Assembly: GCA_947631405.1 (NCBI GenBank)
Contig: CANRLC010000024.1
Coordinates: 1 to 36,103 of the forward strand
Length of the DNA: 36,103 nt
Origin: an uncultured Clostridia bacterium
Lineage (GTDB): Bacteria; Bacillota; Clostridia; Christensenellales; Aristaeellaceae
Direction: 5' to 3'
In this document: piece after piece, positions 13,921 to 21,982 of the stretch
Numbering within the stretch: position 1 is the first letter of the stretch
How the letters are laid out: every line of letters begins with the position of its first letter
Notes under the pieces: generated by a model
Databases searched by the model: none
Seen by the model: the letters and a program-made list of their open reading frames with translations, nothing else
What the model was told of the DNA's origin: nothing
Translations under genes and position numbers: made by a program

Positions 13921-14710
13921 AAATCGTTTGAACTTCCCGGACATTCAGGACGCGCATCTGGAACACATGCTCCGCTTGGCCTTTGAGCAGGAGACGGCGC
14001 TGTGGACGCAGGAGTTGCTCGAGCAGGGCGAGCGGGACTGGACGCCGGAGAGGCAGGCGCGCGCGGATCGGTTGCTGGCGCAGATGCTGGCGCAAATCGG
14101 CCGGGAGGAGCGCGCGAAGCGGCGCGGACAGCGGAAAGCGCGCTTGCGCAGAATCGCGCCGCGCATCGTTGAGGCCGCCGCTTGCGCGGTGCTGGTGGTC
14201 AGCATCGCGGCGTCCTTCGCCATCGCCAACGTGGAGGTCGTCCGCTCCGCCGTGATGAAGATGCTCGTTCGCATCGACTGGGAGCGCGGCGAAATGCGCA
14301 TGAGCTTCGTGGAGGACGGCGAAGCCTTCGATGTGCCGGCGGACTGGCCCGGAGAGTACTTCCCATCCTACCTGCCGGAAGGGTTTGAGGTGACGTGGAA
14401 GAGCTATATTCCCGGCAATCCGTGCATCGAGTACACTTCAGAATCCGGTATACAGGTGATCAACTTCGGCGAAATGGATGAAAATGCCTCGCAAGTGAGC
14501 GGCATCGAGGGTGCAACCATTTCCTATACGGATATCGATGGGCACACGGCCGTAGTGATCGAAACCGATCGCCCGGAAAATGACGCGGATTCCTACGTCG
14601 GCATCACATGGGATAACGGCGAAAAGTGGTTCAGCGTCGACACCAGCGGCATTCCTAAAGATGAAGCCCTTAAAATCGCCCGGAGCGTAAAAAAAATTCT
14701 CAAAAAGTGA
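13913..14710 (+). CDS. Probable membrane anti-sigma factor with DUF4367-like domain
   Basis: A 265-residue protein translated from within the sigma gene's last codons (overlap of eight bases), with AGGAGG nine bases before the ATG at 13913; an ATG at 13907 is too close to it. Residues 1-80 are helical and highly charged, as expected for a cytoplasmic sigma-binding region. One membrane segment lies at about 85-107. The outer part, about 115-265, has the layout of DUF4367 domains found in clostridial anti-sigma proteins: W.GEYFPSYLPEGFEV, alternating strands, then TWDNGEKWFSVDTSGI and a final amphipathic helix. No zinc-binding His-x3-Cys-x2-Cys motif is seen. The role as anti-sigma is inferred from position and topology. 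Confidence 0.75.
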   Translation: MNENRLNFPDIQDAHLEHMLRLAFEQETALWTQELLEQGERDWTPERQARADRLLAQMLAQIGREERAKRRGQRKARLRRIAPRIVEAAACAVLVVSIAASFAIANVEVVRSAVMKMLVRIDWERGEMRMSFVEDGEAFDVPADWPGEYFPSYLPEGFEVTWKSYIPGNPCIEYTSESGIQVINFGEMDENASQVSGIEGATISYTDIDGHTAVVIETDRPENDADSYVGITWDNGEKWFSVDTSGIPKDEALKIARSVKKILKK

Positions 14711-14781
14711 AAAAAGATTGTCCCATTTTTGCCTCCCCCGTTGTTTCTTTATTAGGAGAACCAATCGAGGAGGTTTTTGTA

Positions 14782-15564
14782 ATGAAATTGAGCAAGGCAA
14801 AAATCGGCGCGCTGCTCTTGCTGTGCGCGCTTCTGTGCGGGACGGCCTGCGCGGAAACGGAGGAGGCGGCGCGCGCCGCGCTTCAGGATACGCTGATCGG
14901 GCTTGAGGCGGCGTATGCGGACGCGCTCGCGCCCGAGGAGGCCCTGCAGCTCAGCTTCCTGTGCGACTGGGCGGATCGGTATCTGCAGAACGAGGAATGG
15001 TCGCGCTTTGCCGCGGACGTCGCCCAGTGTACGGACGTCGAAACGCTCCGCGCGCTGCTCGGCCGCGACTATACCGGCATCACGCAGGCGCCGGAAGGGG
15101 CGCTACAGCGCGAGGACATCCGTCGGCGGAGCGTCGAGATCGTGCAGGCGGCGGGCTTTGACCCTGACGAGATGCCCTACGTCTCCCTCGGATGCAAGGG
15201 GATCGAGCGCGGCGGTTGGGAGGTTCACGTCTCCCAGCTGCCGGGCGAGGAGCGCAGGACGCCGGGCGTCGTGATGGAGCTGACGGCCGACGGCGCCGTG
15301 CAGTACATGGAATTCGCGGGCGAGACCGACGAAACCGCTTCAGACCGCGCGGGCGTCTCCGAGGCAGACGCGCAGGGAATCTCGCTCGAGTTCCTAACGC
15401 AGTACGTCTACCCGGATGCAGACGCGGACTGGCCCTGCGAGACGGAGGCGGAAGACGCCTGCTGGAAGCTGACGTACCAACCGCCGCTCATCGAAACGCC
15501 GTGCGAGGTGCGGATCGGCCGTCAAACGGGCGGCGTCCTGCTCGTCGAGACCAACATGCGTTAA
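14782..15564 (+). CDS. Secreted protein of unknown function
   Basis: A 260-residue exported protein. The N-terminus has a signal peptide (residues 1-23, probably cut after ACA); the Cys in GTAC lacks a proper lipobox, so a lipoprotein is less likely. The mature part is acidic, with a helical first half (about 25-120) and a second half of alternating strands (VSLGCKGIERGGWEVHV, VVMELTADGAVQYMEF) that looks like a PepSY-type or lipocalin-like fold, but I do not recognise a family. The ATG has GAGGAGG nine bases upstream. It starts 71 bases after the anti-sigma gene on the same strand with no terminator between, so it may be the third gene of that operon, and a target or sensor partner. Confidence 0.7.
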   Translation: MKLSKAKIGALLLLCALLCGTACAETEEAARAALQDTLIGLEAAYADALAPEEALQLSFLCDWADRYLQNEEWSRFAADVAQCTDVETLRALLGRDYTGITQAPEGALQREDIRRRSVEIVQAAGFDPDEMPYVSLGCKGIERGGWEVHVSQLPGEERRTPGVVMELTADGAVQYMEFAGETDETASDRAGVSEADAQGISLEFLTQYVYPDADADWPCETEAEDACWKLTYQPPLIETPCEVRIGRQTGGVLLVETNMR

Positions 15565-15629
15565 TGCTTTTCTCAGATAAAACCTTCACAATAGAGCGTG
15601 TGCGAAGCGATTCGCTCAATAAATGAAGA

Positions 15630-15665
15630 GAAGCGGATACCCAGCCCGGGCGATCCGCTTCCTTT
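15630..15665 (+). terminator. Possible terminator
   Basis: GAAGCGGAT (15630-15638) pairs with ATCCGCTTC (15653-15661), with a 14-base loop and a short T run after it. Confidence 0.5.
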
Positions 15666-15681
15666 GCGCGTTCTTCGCGCA

Positions 15682-15758
15682 TGGCGCATCCGGCGCGATT
15701 CGAACGCGCGGCCTACTGCTTAGGAGGCAGTCGCTCTATCCGACTGAGCTACGGATGC
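15682..15758 (-). tRNA. tRNA-Arg (anticodon CCT)
   Basis: A 77-base gene on the minus strand with encoded CCA. The acceptor GCATCCG pairs with CGGATGC, with G as discriminator. The D arm has AGCTCAGTCGGATAGAGC. The anticodon stem ACTGC/GCAGT encloses CTCCTAA, giving CCT for AGG codons. The T arm contains GTTCGAATC. Confidence 0.96.
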
Positions 15759-15806
15759 AAGGGCGTTGTAACCCCCGCCGGGGCCGCCGCACGCGCGGCA
15801 GAGCGT

Positions 15807-15835
15807 ATTATAAGCGAAACGCGGGCAAAAGTCAA
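15807..15835 (-). promoter_or_regulatory. Promoter of tRNA-Arg
   Basis: Minus-strand TTGACT (15835-15830) and TATAAT (15812-15807) with 17 bp between. It begins 15 bases beyond the pfkA stop codon. Confidence 0.85.
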
Positions 15836-15849
15836 TCGCGCGGGGCGGC

Positions 15850-16926
15850 TCACTTGTCGCCCAGAGAGATGCCCATGCTGCGGGCTGCCTTCACGGCCTG
15901 CGCGTCCTGCGGGACGAACTTGGTCTTGCCCGCAACCTCGGAGAGCGGGTTGTGGCCGACCTTGTTGCCGATCATCGCGACGGCCTGACCGTACTCCTCC
16001 TTGGCGATGAGCTGCGCCGCGTGGACGCCGAACACCGTGGAGAGCATGCGGTCGTAGGCGCTGGGCGTGCCGCCGCGCTGCACATGGCCGGGCACGACCG
16101 CGCGCGCCTCGACGCCGACCTTCGCCTCCAGCTCCTTGGCGATGCGGGCGGCGATGCCGCTAAAGCCCGTCTCCTCGCGGAAGGCGGCGCGCTCCTTCTT
16201 CTTCATCGCGGCCTCCTGCACGGTCATCGCGCCCTCGGCGACGGCGACGATGGAGAAGTCCTTGCCCGCCTCGGCGCGGCGGCGCACGGCGTCGGCGACG
16301 ATGTCGATGTCGTAGGGGATCTCCGGCAGCAGGATGATATCCGCGCCGCCCGCGATGCCCGAATAGAGCGTGAGCCAGCCGGCCTTGTTGCCCATGATCT
16401 CGATGACCATGCAGCGCCCGTGGCTGGCGGCGGTGGTGTGGATGCGGTCGATGACCTCGGTAGCGATGTCCACCGCGGTGTGGAAGCCGAAGGTGACGTC
16501 CGTGCCCCAGATGTCGTTGTCGATCGTCTTGGGCAGGCCGATGACGTTCAGCCCCTCCTCGGAGAGCAGGTTCGCCGTCTTGTGCGTGCCGTTGCCGCCG
16601 AGGCAGACGAGGCAGTCGAGCTTCATCTTCTTGTAGTTTTCCTTCATCGACTTGACCTTATCGACGTTGTCCTCGCCGATCACGCGCATGTCGCGGAAGG
16701 GCGTGCGCCGCGTGCCGAGGATGGTGCCGCCGAGGGTGAGGATGCCGGAGAAGTCGCTCTGCTTCATCTCCTTGTAGTCGCCCGAGATCAGCCCGGCGTA
16801 GCCGTCCTGGATGCCGAGGATCGTCGTGTCAAATTGGGAATAGCTCGCGCGGGCCACGCCGCGGATGCACGCGTTCAGGCCGGGGCAATCGCCGCCGCTG
16901 GTCAGGATGCCGATGCGTCTTTTCAT
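15850..16926 (-). CDS. pfkA: 6-phosphofructokinase
   Basis: A 358-residue glycolytic enzyme making fructose-1,6-bisphosphate from fructose-6-phosphate. The phosphate-binding motif GGDCPGLN is at residues 11-18, GGNGT at 110-114, and the active-site motif PKTIDND at 132-138 with the catalytic base Asp136. In this superfamily the positions equivalent to E. coli 104 and 124 predict the phosphoryl donor: Gly at 104 (here Gly113) allows ATP, whereas Asp there marks pyrophosphate enzymes. The combination Gly plus Lys (Lys133) is that of the ATP-dependent group III enzymes, as in Streptomyces, and not the classical Gly/Gly Bacillus form. The frame opens at 16944; ATG 16926 has GGGAGGAG just upstream and starts the conserved region. 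Confidence 0.93.
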   Translation of the reverse strand: MKRRIGILTSGGDCPGLNACIRGVARASYSQFDTTILGIQDGYAGLISGDYKEMKQSDFSGILTLGGTILGTRRTPFRDMRVIGEDNVDKVKSMKENYKKMKLDCLVCLGGNGTHKTANLLSEEGLNVIGLPKTIDNDIWGTDVTFGFHTAVDIATEVIDRIHTTAASHGRCMVIEIMGNKAGWLTLYSGIAGGADIILLPEIPYDIDIVADAVRRRAEAGKDFSIVAVAEGAMTVQEAAMKKKERAAFREETGFSGIAARIAKELEAKVGVEARAVVPGHVQRGGTPSAYDRMLSTVFGVHAAQLIAKEEYGQAVAMIGNKVGHNPLSEVAGKTKFVPQDAQAVKAARSMGISLGDK

Positions 16927-16985
16927 AAAAACTCCTCCCGTCACTCGCTGTGTGCCGCGCAGGCGGCCCGTGTCGTATATGCTTT

Positions 16986-17014
16986 ATTTTACCACCTTCG
17001 CCGCGCCGTGGCAA
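16986..17014 (-). promoter_or_regulatory. Promoter of pfkA
   Basis: Minus-strand TTGCCA (17014-17009) and TAAAAT (16991-16986), spacer 17 bp, 59 bases upstream of the pfkA start. It is divergent from the uronate operon promoter, 55 bp away. Confidence 0.7.
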
Positions 17015-17052
17015 GCCATTGTTTTATGGAAGCTCCCCAAATTGCTCCCCCG

Positions 17053-17068
17053 GGTTTTGGCCCAAACC
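17053..17068. promoter_or_regulatory. Operator-like palindrome at the uronate promoter
   Basis: GGTTTTGGCCCAAACC is a 16-bp palindrome with one mismatched pair out of eight. It abuts the -35 of the uxaB promoter, a position suited to a regulator of the GntR or LacI type. No such regulator gene is in the window. Confidence 0.45.
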
Positions 17069-17097
17069 TTGACGCGCGCTTTTCCCGGTGCTATACT
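17069..17097 (+). promoter_or_regulatory. Promoter of the uronate operon
   Basis: TTGACG (17069-17074) and TATACT (17092-17097) with a 17-bp spacer, 88 bases before uxaB. Confidence 0.85.
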
Positions 17098-17117
17098 GTT
17101 TTCAAGGTGAACAATGG

Positions 17118-17152
17118 GTGGAAAAGGCGCGACGGACTTGCGCCCTTTCCAC
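17118..17152 (+). promoter_or_regulatory. Leader hairpin of the uronate operon
   Basis: GTGGAAA and GGCGC (17118-17130) pair with GCGCC and TTTCCAC (17140-17152), with one A-C mismatch and a nine-base loop. No T run follows, so it is not an intrinsic terminator. It lies in the 5' leader, about 17 bases ahead of the uxaB ribosome site, and could stabilise the mRNA or bind a regulator. Confidence 0.5.
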
Positions 17153-17184
17153 GCGGATCGCAAGAGAATAAGGAGGCATCGCAA

Positions 17185-18675
17185 ATGGTTCAGCTCAACG
17201 CAAAATCCCTTCCCTCCATCGCGATGGCGCGCGGCGTTGCGCCCAAGACCGAGCGGGTCATCCAGTTCGGCGAGGGCGGCTTCCTGCGCGCTTTTTGCGA
17301 CTGGATGATCGACATGGCCAACGAAAAGGCCGGCATGGACGCGGGCGTCGTCATCGTGCAGCCCATCGGGCGCGGCATGGTCGGCATGCTCAACGAGCAG
17401 GACGGCCTCTACACGCTCATCCTGCGCGGGCAGGTGGACGGCAAGCCCACCAAGGACACCCGCATCATCCAGAGCGTCACGCGCGGCCTGTCTCCGTTCG
17501 ACGACTTCGACGGCTTCCTGGCGCTGGCGCATCAGCGCGAGATGCGCATCATCATCTCCAACACGACCGAGGCGGGCATCGTCTACACCGGCAAGGATTC
17601 CTTCGACGACAGGCCGCAGGCCTCCTACCCCGGCAAGCTCACCCGCCTGCTCTACGAGCGCTTCGTCGCCTTCGGCGGCGCGAAGGGCACCGGCTTCATC
17701 CTCCTTCCCTGCGAGCTGATCGACTACAACGGCCGCAATTTGCAGGAGTGCTGCATGAAGACCGCCGAGCAGTGGGGCCTCTCCGACGCGTTCAAGACGT
17801 GGCTGACGACCGAGAACGTCTTCTGCTCCACGCTCGTGGATCGCATCGTGACGGGCTTCCCGCGCGGCGAGGCCGACGCCCTCTACGAGGAGTTCGGCTA
17901 CAAGGACAACATGCTCGACACCGCCGAGCCGTTCGGCCTGTGGGTCATCGAAGGCCCCGCGTGGATTGAGGACGAGCTGCCCTTCAAGAAGGCGGGCTGC
18001 AACGTCGTCTTCACGCAGGACGTCTCGCCCTACAAGCTGCGCAAGGTGCGCATGCTCAACGGCGCGCACACCTCCATGGTGCTGGGCGCGTATCTGGCCG
18101 GGCACGAGATCGTCGGCGACTGCATGGCCGATCCCACGATGCGCAAGTACATGTCCCGCGCGCTCTTCGAGGAGATCATGCCCACGCTCGACCTGCCTAA
18201 GGACGACCTCGAGGCGTTCGCCTCCGCGATCTTCGAGCGCTTCTCCAACCCGTTCAACCGCCATCTGCTGCTGTCCATCGCGCTCAACAGCCAGAGCAAG
18301 TTCCGCGCGCGCGTGCTGCCGACGATCAAGGAATACGTCGCGCGCAAGGGCGCGCTTCCGCCCATCCTCACCTTCTCCATGGCCGCGTTCATCGCCTTCT
18401 ACTGCGGCGAGAAGAAGGAGGACGGCTCCTTCGCCGGCGTGCGCGCCGCGGGCAACGAGTACCCCATCGCCGACGACCAGTTCGTGCTCGACTTCTTCGC
18501 GGGCATGAAGGGCAAGCCCGCCGCCGAGATCGCTCACGCCGTGCTGGCGAACGCCGATTTCTGGGGCGAGGATCTCACAAAGACCCTGCCGGGCTTTGAG
18601 GCGTCCGTCGCCGCGTCGCTCGGCGCGATCTTCGACAAGGGCGCGAAGGCCGCCATCGCTGAGGTCGTGGGCTGA
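17185..18675 (+). CDS. uxaB: Tagaturonate reductase (altronate oxidoreductase)
   Basis: A 496-residue member of the polyol/mannitol dehydrogenase family. It reduces D-tagaturonate to D-altronate with NADH, the second step of galacturonate catabolism. The N-terminal Rossmann domain begins with RVIQFGEGGFLRAFCDWMID (about residues 24-43), which is typical of UxaB rather than of mannitol dehydrogenase. The C-terminal domain carries the conserved Lys-(x5)-Asn-(x2)-His active-site pattern in KVRMLNGAHTS (near residue 288). Length fits the family. The ATG has AAGGAGG eight bases upstream. It is the first gene of the operon and overlaps uxaA by one base. A fructuronate reductase cannot be excluded, but the neighbour uxaA supports the altronate branch. 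Confidence 0.9.
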   Translation: MVQLNAKSLPSIAMARGVAPKTERVIQFGEGGFLRAFCDWMIDMANEKAGMDAGVVIVQPIGRGMVGMLNEQDGLYTLILRGQVDGKPTKDTRIIQSVTRGLSPFDDFDGFLALAHQREMRIIISNTTEAGIVYTGKDSFDDRPQASYPGKLTRLLYERFVAFGGAKGTGFILLPCELIDYNGRNLQECCMKTAEQWGLSDAFKTWLTTENVFCSTLVDRIVTGFPRGEADALYEEFGYKDNMLDTAEPFGLWVIEGPAWIEDELPFKKAGCNVVFTQDVSPYKLRKVRMLNGAHTSMVLGAYLAGHEIVGDCMADPTMRKYMSRALFEEIMPTLDLPKDDLEAFASAIFERFSNPFNRHLLLSIALNSQSKFRARVLPTIKEYVARKGALPPILTFSMAAFIAFYCGEKKEDGSFAGVRAAGNEYPIADDQFVLDFFAGMKGKPAAEIAHAVLANADFWGEDLTKTLPGFEASVAASLGAIFDKGAKAAIAEVVG

Positions 18676-20141
18676 TGAAGACGATCAAGATCGCCGCGCG
18701 CGACAACGTCGCCGTGGCGCTGGAAGCGCTCTCCGCCGGGGAGACCCATCAGGGCGTGACCCTGCGCGAGGACATCCCCGCCGGGCATAAGTTCGCCCTG
18801 TGCGACATCCCGCAGGGCGAGAACGTCGTCAAGTACGCGTTCCCCATCGGCCACGCCACGCAGTCCATCGCCGCGGGAAGCTGGGTTCACACGCACAACG
18901 TGAAGACCAACCTCTCCGGCCTGCTGGAGTACGCCTATCACCCGCATCCCTGCGCCATGCCGCGCGACCGCGAGGCCACCTTCGAGGGCTACGTCCGCGC
19001 GGACGGGCGCGTCGGCATCCGCAACGAGGTGTGGATCGTCAACACCGTGGGCTGCGTCAACGGCACCGCGAAGACGCTCGAGCGCCTCGCGCAGGAGGCC
19101 TACGGCGACCGCGTGGACGGCATCCACTGCTTTGTCCACCCCTACGGCTGCTCGCAGCTGGGCGAGGATCACCAAAACACGCAGAAGCTGCTCGCCGCGA
19201 TGGTGCGCCATCCCAACGCGGGCGCGGTGCTGGTGCTCAGCCTCGGCTGCGAAAACAACAACGTGGGCGAGTTCAAGAAGGTGCTCGGCGGGACCGACCC
19301 CGACCGCGTCAAGTTCCTCGTCACGCAGGACGTCGAGGACGAGATCGAGGCGGGCATGAAGCTGCTGGATGAATTAACCGCCTACGCCGCCAAGGCGAAG
19401 CGGCAGACCGTCCCCGCGAGCGAGCTGGTCATCGGCCTCAAGTGCGGCGGCAGCGACGGCCTCTCCGGCATCACCGCGAACCCGCTGCTGGGCAGCGCCA
19501 GCGACCTGCTCGCGCGCCATGGCGGCACCACGCTGCTGACCGAGGTGCCGGAGATGTTCGGCGCGGAGACGCTGCTCATGGATCGCTGCAAGGACGAGGC
19601 GACCTTTGAGAAGGCCGTGTCGCTCATCAACGACTTCAAGGCGTACTTCATCCGCCACGGGCAGGAGGTCTACGAGAACCCCTCCCCCGGCAACAAGGCC
19701 GGCGGCATCACGACGCTGGAGGACAAGTCCCTCGGCTGCACGCAGAAGGGCGGCACCGCCGAGGTGCGGGGCGTGCTCAAATACTGCGAACCCGTCGCAG
19801 AAAAGGGCCTCAACCTCGTGCAGGGGCCGGGCAACGACCTGTGCGCCATCACGGCGCTGATGGCCTCCGGCGCGCAGATGGTGCTCTTCACCACCGGGCG
19901 CGGCACGCCGGTCGGCGCGCCCGTGCCGACGGTCAAGGTCGCCACGAACACGCCGCTGGCGCAGAAGAAGCACGCGTGGATCGACTTCAACGCGGGCGTC
20001 CTCGCGCAGGGCGCCTCGATGGAGGAGACCACGGAGACGTTCTTTAAGAAGCTGCTGGCGATCGCCTCCGGCGAGCAGACGCAGAGCGAAAAGCACGGCT
20101 ATCGCGAGATCGCCATCTTCAAGGACGGCGTGACGCTGTGA
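18675..20141 (+). CDS. uxaA: Altronate dehydratase
   Basis: A 488-residue enzyme that dehydrates D-altronate to 2-keto-3-deoxygluconate (KDG), usually iron-dependent. The N-terminal SAF domain (about residues 1-90) contains HTHNVKTNL, and the large C-terminal UxaA domain (about 100-485) has NTVGCVNGTAK, HPYGCSQLGEDH, LGCENNN, GLKCGGSDGLSGITANP and the Cys/His residues expected for metal binding. Size and domain order are those of full-length UxaA. The start codon shares a base with the uxaB stop (TGATG), so translation is coupled. uxaC follows after 49 bases. Confidence 0.95.
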   Translation: MKTIKIAARDNVAVALEALSAGETHQGVTLREDIPAGHKFALCDIPQGENVVKYAFPIGHATQSIAAGSWVHTHNVKTNLSGLLEYAYHPHPCAMPRDREATFEGYVRADGRVGIRNEVWIVNTVGCVNGTAKTLERLAQEAYGDRVDGIHCFVHPYGCSQLGEDHQNTQKLLAAMVRHPNAGAVLVLSLGCENNNVGEFKKVLGGTDPDRVKFLVTQDVEDEIEAGMKLLDELTAYAAKAKRQTVPASELVIGLKCGGSDGLSGITANPLLGSASDLLARHGGTTLLTEVPEMFGAETLLMDRCKDEATFEKAVSLINDFKAYFIRHGQEVYENPSPGNKAGGITTLEDKSLGCTQKGGTAEVRGVLKYCEPVAEKGLNLVQGPGNDLCAITALMASGAQMVLFTTGRGTPVGAPVPTVKVATNTPLAQKKHAWIDFNAGVLAQGASMEETTETFFKKLLAIASGEQTQSEKHGYREIAIFKDGVTL

Positions 20142-20190
20142 CCCCCATCTCGCCCACCCAACGACCGACATCAAAGGAGGATTGGCCCGC

Positions 20191-21600
20191 ATGAAACCGT
20201 TTATGGACGCCGATTTCCTGCTGGAAAACGACGTGGCGAAGAAGCTCTACCACGACTACGCGGAGAACATGCCCATCTACGACTACCACTGCCACATCTC
20301 CCCGCGCATGATCTACGAGAACCACAAGTTTGAGAACATCGGCGAGCTGATGCTCGGCGGCGACCACTACAAGTGGCGCGTGATGCTCTCCAACGGCGTG
20401 GATGAAAAGTACATCCGCGGCGACGCGAGCTGGCACGACAAGTGGCTGGCGTTCGCCTCCTCGCTCAAGTACTGCATCGGCAACCCGATGTATCACTGGA
20501 CGCATCTGGAGCTGCGCCGCGTGTTCGGCATCGAGGAGATCCTGAGCGAAAAGACCGCCGAGGACATCTGGAACCGCGCCAACGCGCTGCTGGCGACCGA
20601 CGAATACCGCTGCCGCGGGCTGATTCGCAAGTTCGGCGTCAAGGTCATCTGCACCACCGACGACCCGGTGGACGACCTCGAGCACCAGATCAAGATCGCG
20701 CAGGATCCGACCTGCGACTTCAAGGTCTACCCCGCGTGGCGGCCGGACAAGGTCATCAACATCGAGCGTGGCGGCTTTGTCGATTACATGAACAAGCTCT
20801 CCCGCGTCTCCGGCATCCAGTGCCTGAACCTCGAGGCGATGATGCAGGCGCTCGAGAAGCGGCTCGACTTCTTCCACGCGAACGGCGCGCGCCTGTCCGA
20901 TCACGCGCTGGACACCGTGCCCTACGGCGTGCCCAGCACGCACATCGCGGGCGAGGCGTTCCGCAAGGCGATGAGCGGCGCGCCGCTGACCGACGGCGAG
21001 ATCGCCTCCTACAAGACCTTCGTGCTGGTGGAGCTGGCCCGCATGTACAAGGCGCGCGGCTGGGCGCAGCAATACCACATCGGCGCGATGCGCAACAACA
21101 ACCCGCGCATGTTCGAGAAGTACGGCCCCGACGTCGGCTTCGACTCCATCGACGACACCTGCATCGCCGAGAACCTGTCCCACCTGCTGGCCGAGGAGGA
21201 GCGCGCGGGCAACCTGCCCAAGACCATCCTCTACTGCCTCAATCCGAAGGACAACTACGTCATCGGCACGATGCTGGGCAACTTCCAAGGCGAGGGCATC
21301 CCGGGCAAGATCCAGTTCGGCTCCGGCTGGTGGTTCTGCGATCAGAAGTTCGGCATGATCGAGCAGATGCAGTCCCTCGCGTCGCTGGGCCTGCTGGGCC
21401 GCTTCGTGGGCATGCTCACCGACTCCCGCTCGTTCATCTCCTACACGCGCCACGAGTACTTCCGCCGCATCCTGTGCAACCTCATCGGCAAGTGGGTCGA
21501 GAACGGCGAGTACCCCGAGGATTACGACACGCTGGGCGAGCTGGTGCAGGGCATCTGCTACAACAACGCCGTGTCCTATTTCGGCATGAAGGTGGACTGA
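20191..21600 (+). CDS. uxaC: Glucuronate/galacturonate isomerase
   Basis: A 469-residue uronate isomerase of the amidohydrolase fold. It interconverts D-galacturonate and D-tagaturonate, and D-glucuronate and D-fructuronate, in the cytoplasm as the entry step of the pathway. YDYHCHISP near residue 28-36 supplies the first metal-binding histidines; WHDKW, the TTDDPVDDL block near 157-165 and the late GSGWWF...DSRSF..Y.RHEYFRR segment are characteristic. Length is typical. A TTG at 20182 is directly on the ribosome site, so ATG 20191, ten bases after AAAGGAGG, is chosen. Its place after uxaA in the operon agrees with galacturonate use. Confidence 0.95.
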   Translation: MKPFMDADFLLENDVAKKLYHDYAENMPIYDYHCHISPRMIYENHKFENIGELMLGGDHYKWRVMLSNGVDEKYIRGDASWHDKWLAFASSLKYCIGNPMYHWTHLELRRVFGIEEILSEKTAEDIWNRANALLATDEYRCRGLIRKFGVKVICTTDDPVDDLEHQIKIAQDPTCDFKVYPAWRPDKVINIERGGFVDYMNKLSRVSGIQCLNLEAMMQALEKRLDFFHANGARLSDHALDTVPYGVPSTHIAGEAFRKAMSGAPLTDGEIASYKTFVLVELARMYKARGWAQQYHIGAMRNNNPRMFEKYGPDVGFDSIDDTCIAENLSHLLAEEERAGNLPKTILYCLNPKDNYVIGTMLGNFQGEGIPGKIQFGSGWWFCDQKFGMIEQMQSLASLGLLGRFVGMLTDSRSFISYTRHEYFRRILCNLIGKWVENGEYPEDYDTLGELVQGICYNNAVSYFGMKVD

Positions 21601-21619
21601 CGCCAAAGGAGTGTTTCCC

Positions 21620-21952
21620 ATGCAACGAGTGACCGCACACGACGAATCGCGCTGGCAGGAACTGGGCGGCGGGCAGCGGCGGCAGGTTCGCTCCTACGAC
21701 GAGCATCTCATGCTCGTGGAGGTGAATTTTGACGACGGCGCCGTCGGCGCGCTGCACAGCCATCCGCACACGCAGATCTCCTATGTGCTCTCCGGCTCGT
21801 TTTCCTACGAGATCGAGGGCACAACCTACGAGCTGAACCCCGGCGACAGCATTGTCGTCGAGGGCGGACGCACGCACGGCTGCGCCTGCAAGAGCGCAGG
21901 CACGCTGCTGGACATCTTCACGCCCGCCCGGGAGGATTTTCTCTCCCACTGA
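21620..21952 (+). CDS. kdgF: Cupin protein KdgF, unsaturated uronate linearisation
   Basis: A 110-residue single-domain cupin. KdgF speeds conversion of 4,5-unsaturated galacturonate, released from pectin or alginate fragments by lyases, to the linear 5-keto-4-deoxyuronate (DKI). The N-terminal WQELGGGQRRQVRSY and the C-terminal LLDIFTPAREDFL are KdgF hallmarks. Candidate metal ligands are His46, His48, Gln52 and His86, in the cupin pattern HSHPHTQ...GRTH. The ATG at 21620 has AAAGGAG nine bases upstream; an in-frame GTG at 21611 overlaps that site and is rejected. It lies 19 bases after uxaC and 30 before eda, so the operon handles lyase products as well as free uronates. Confidence 0.88.
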   Translation: MQRVTAHDESRWQELGGGQRRQVRSYDEHLMLVEVNFDDGAVGALHSHPHTQISYVLSGSFSYEIEGTTYELNPGDSIVVEGGRTHGCACKSAGTLLDIFTPAREDFLSH

Positions 21953-21982
21953 CTCACGTCACCACAACAAGGAGGTTTTCCC

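Noticed and set aside
15952-17184. Long plus-strand open frame running into uxaB, giving a 907-residue fusion
   Set aside because: It is antisense to pfkA over its whole extension, and uxaB has its own promoter, ribosome site and conserved start at 17185.
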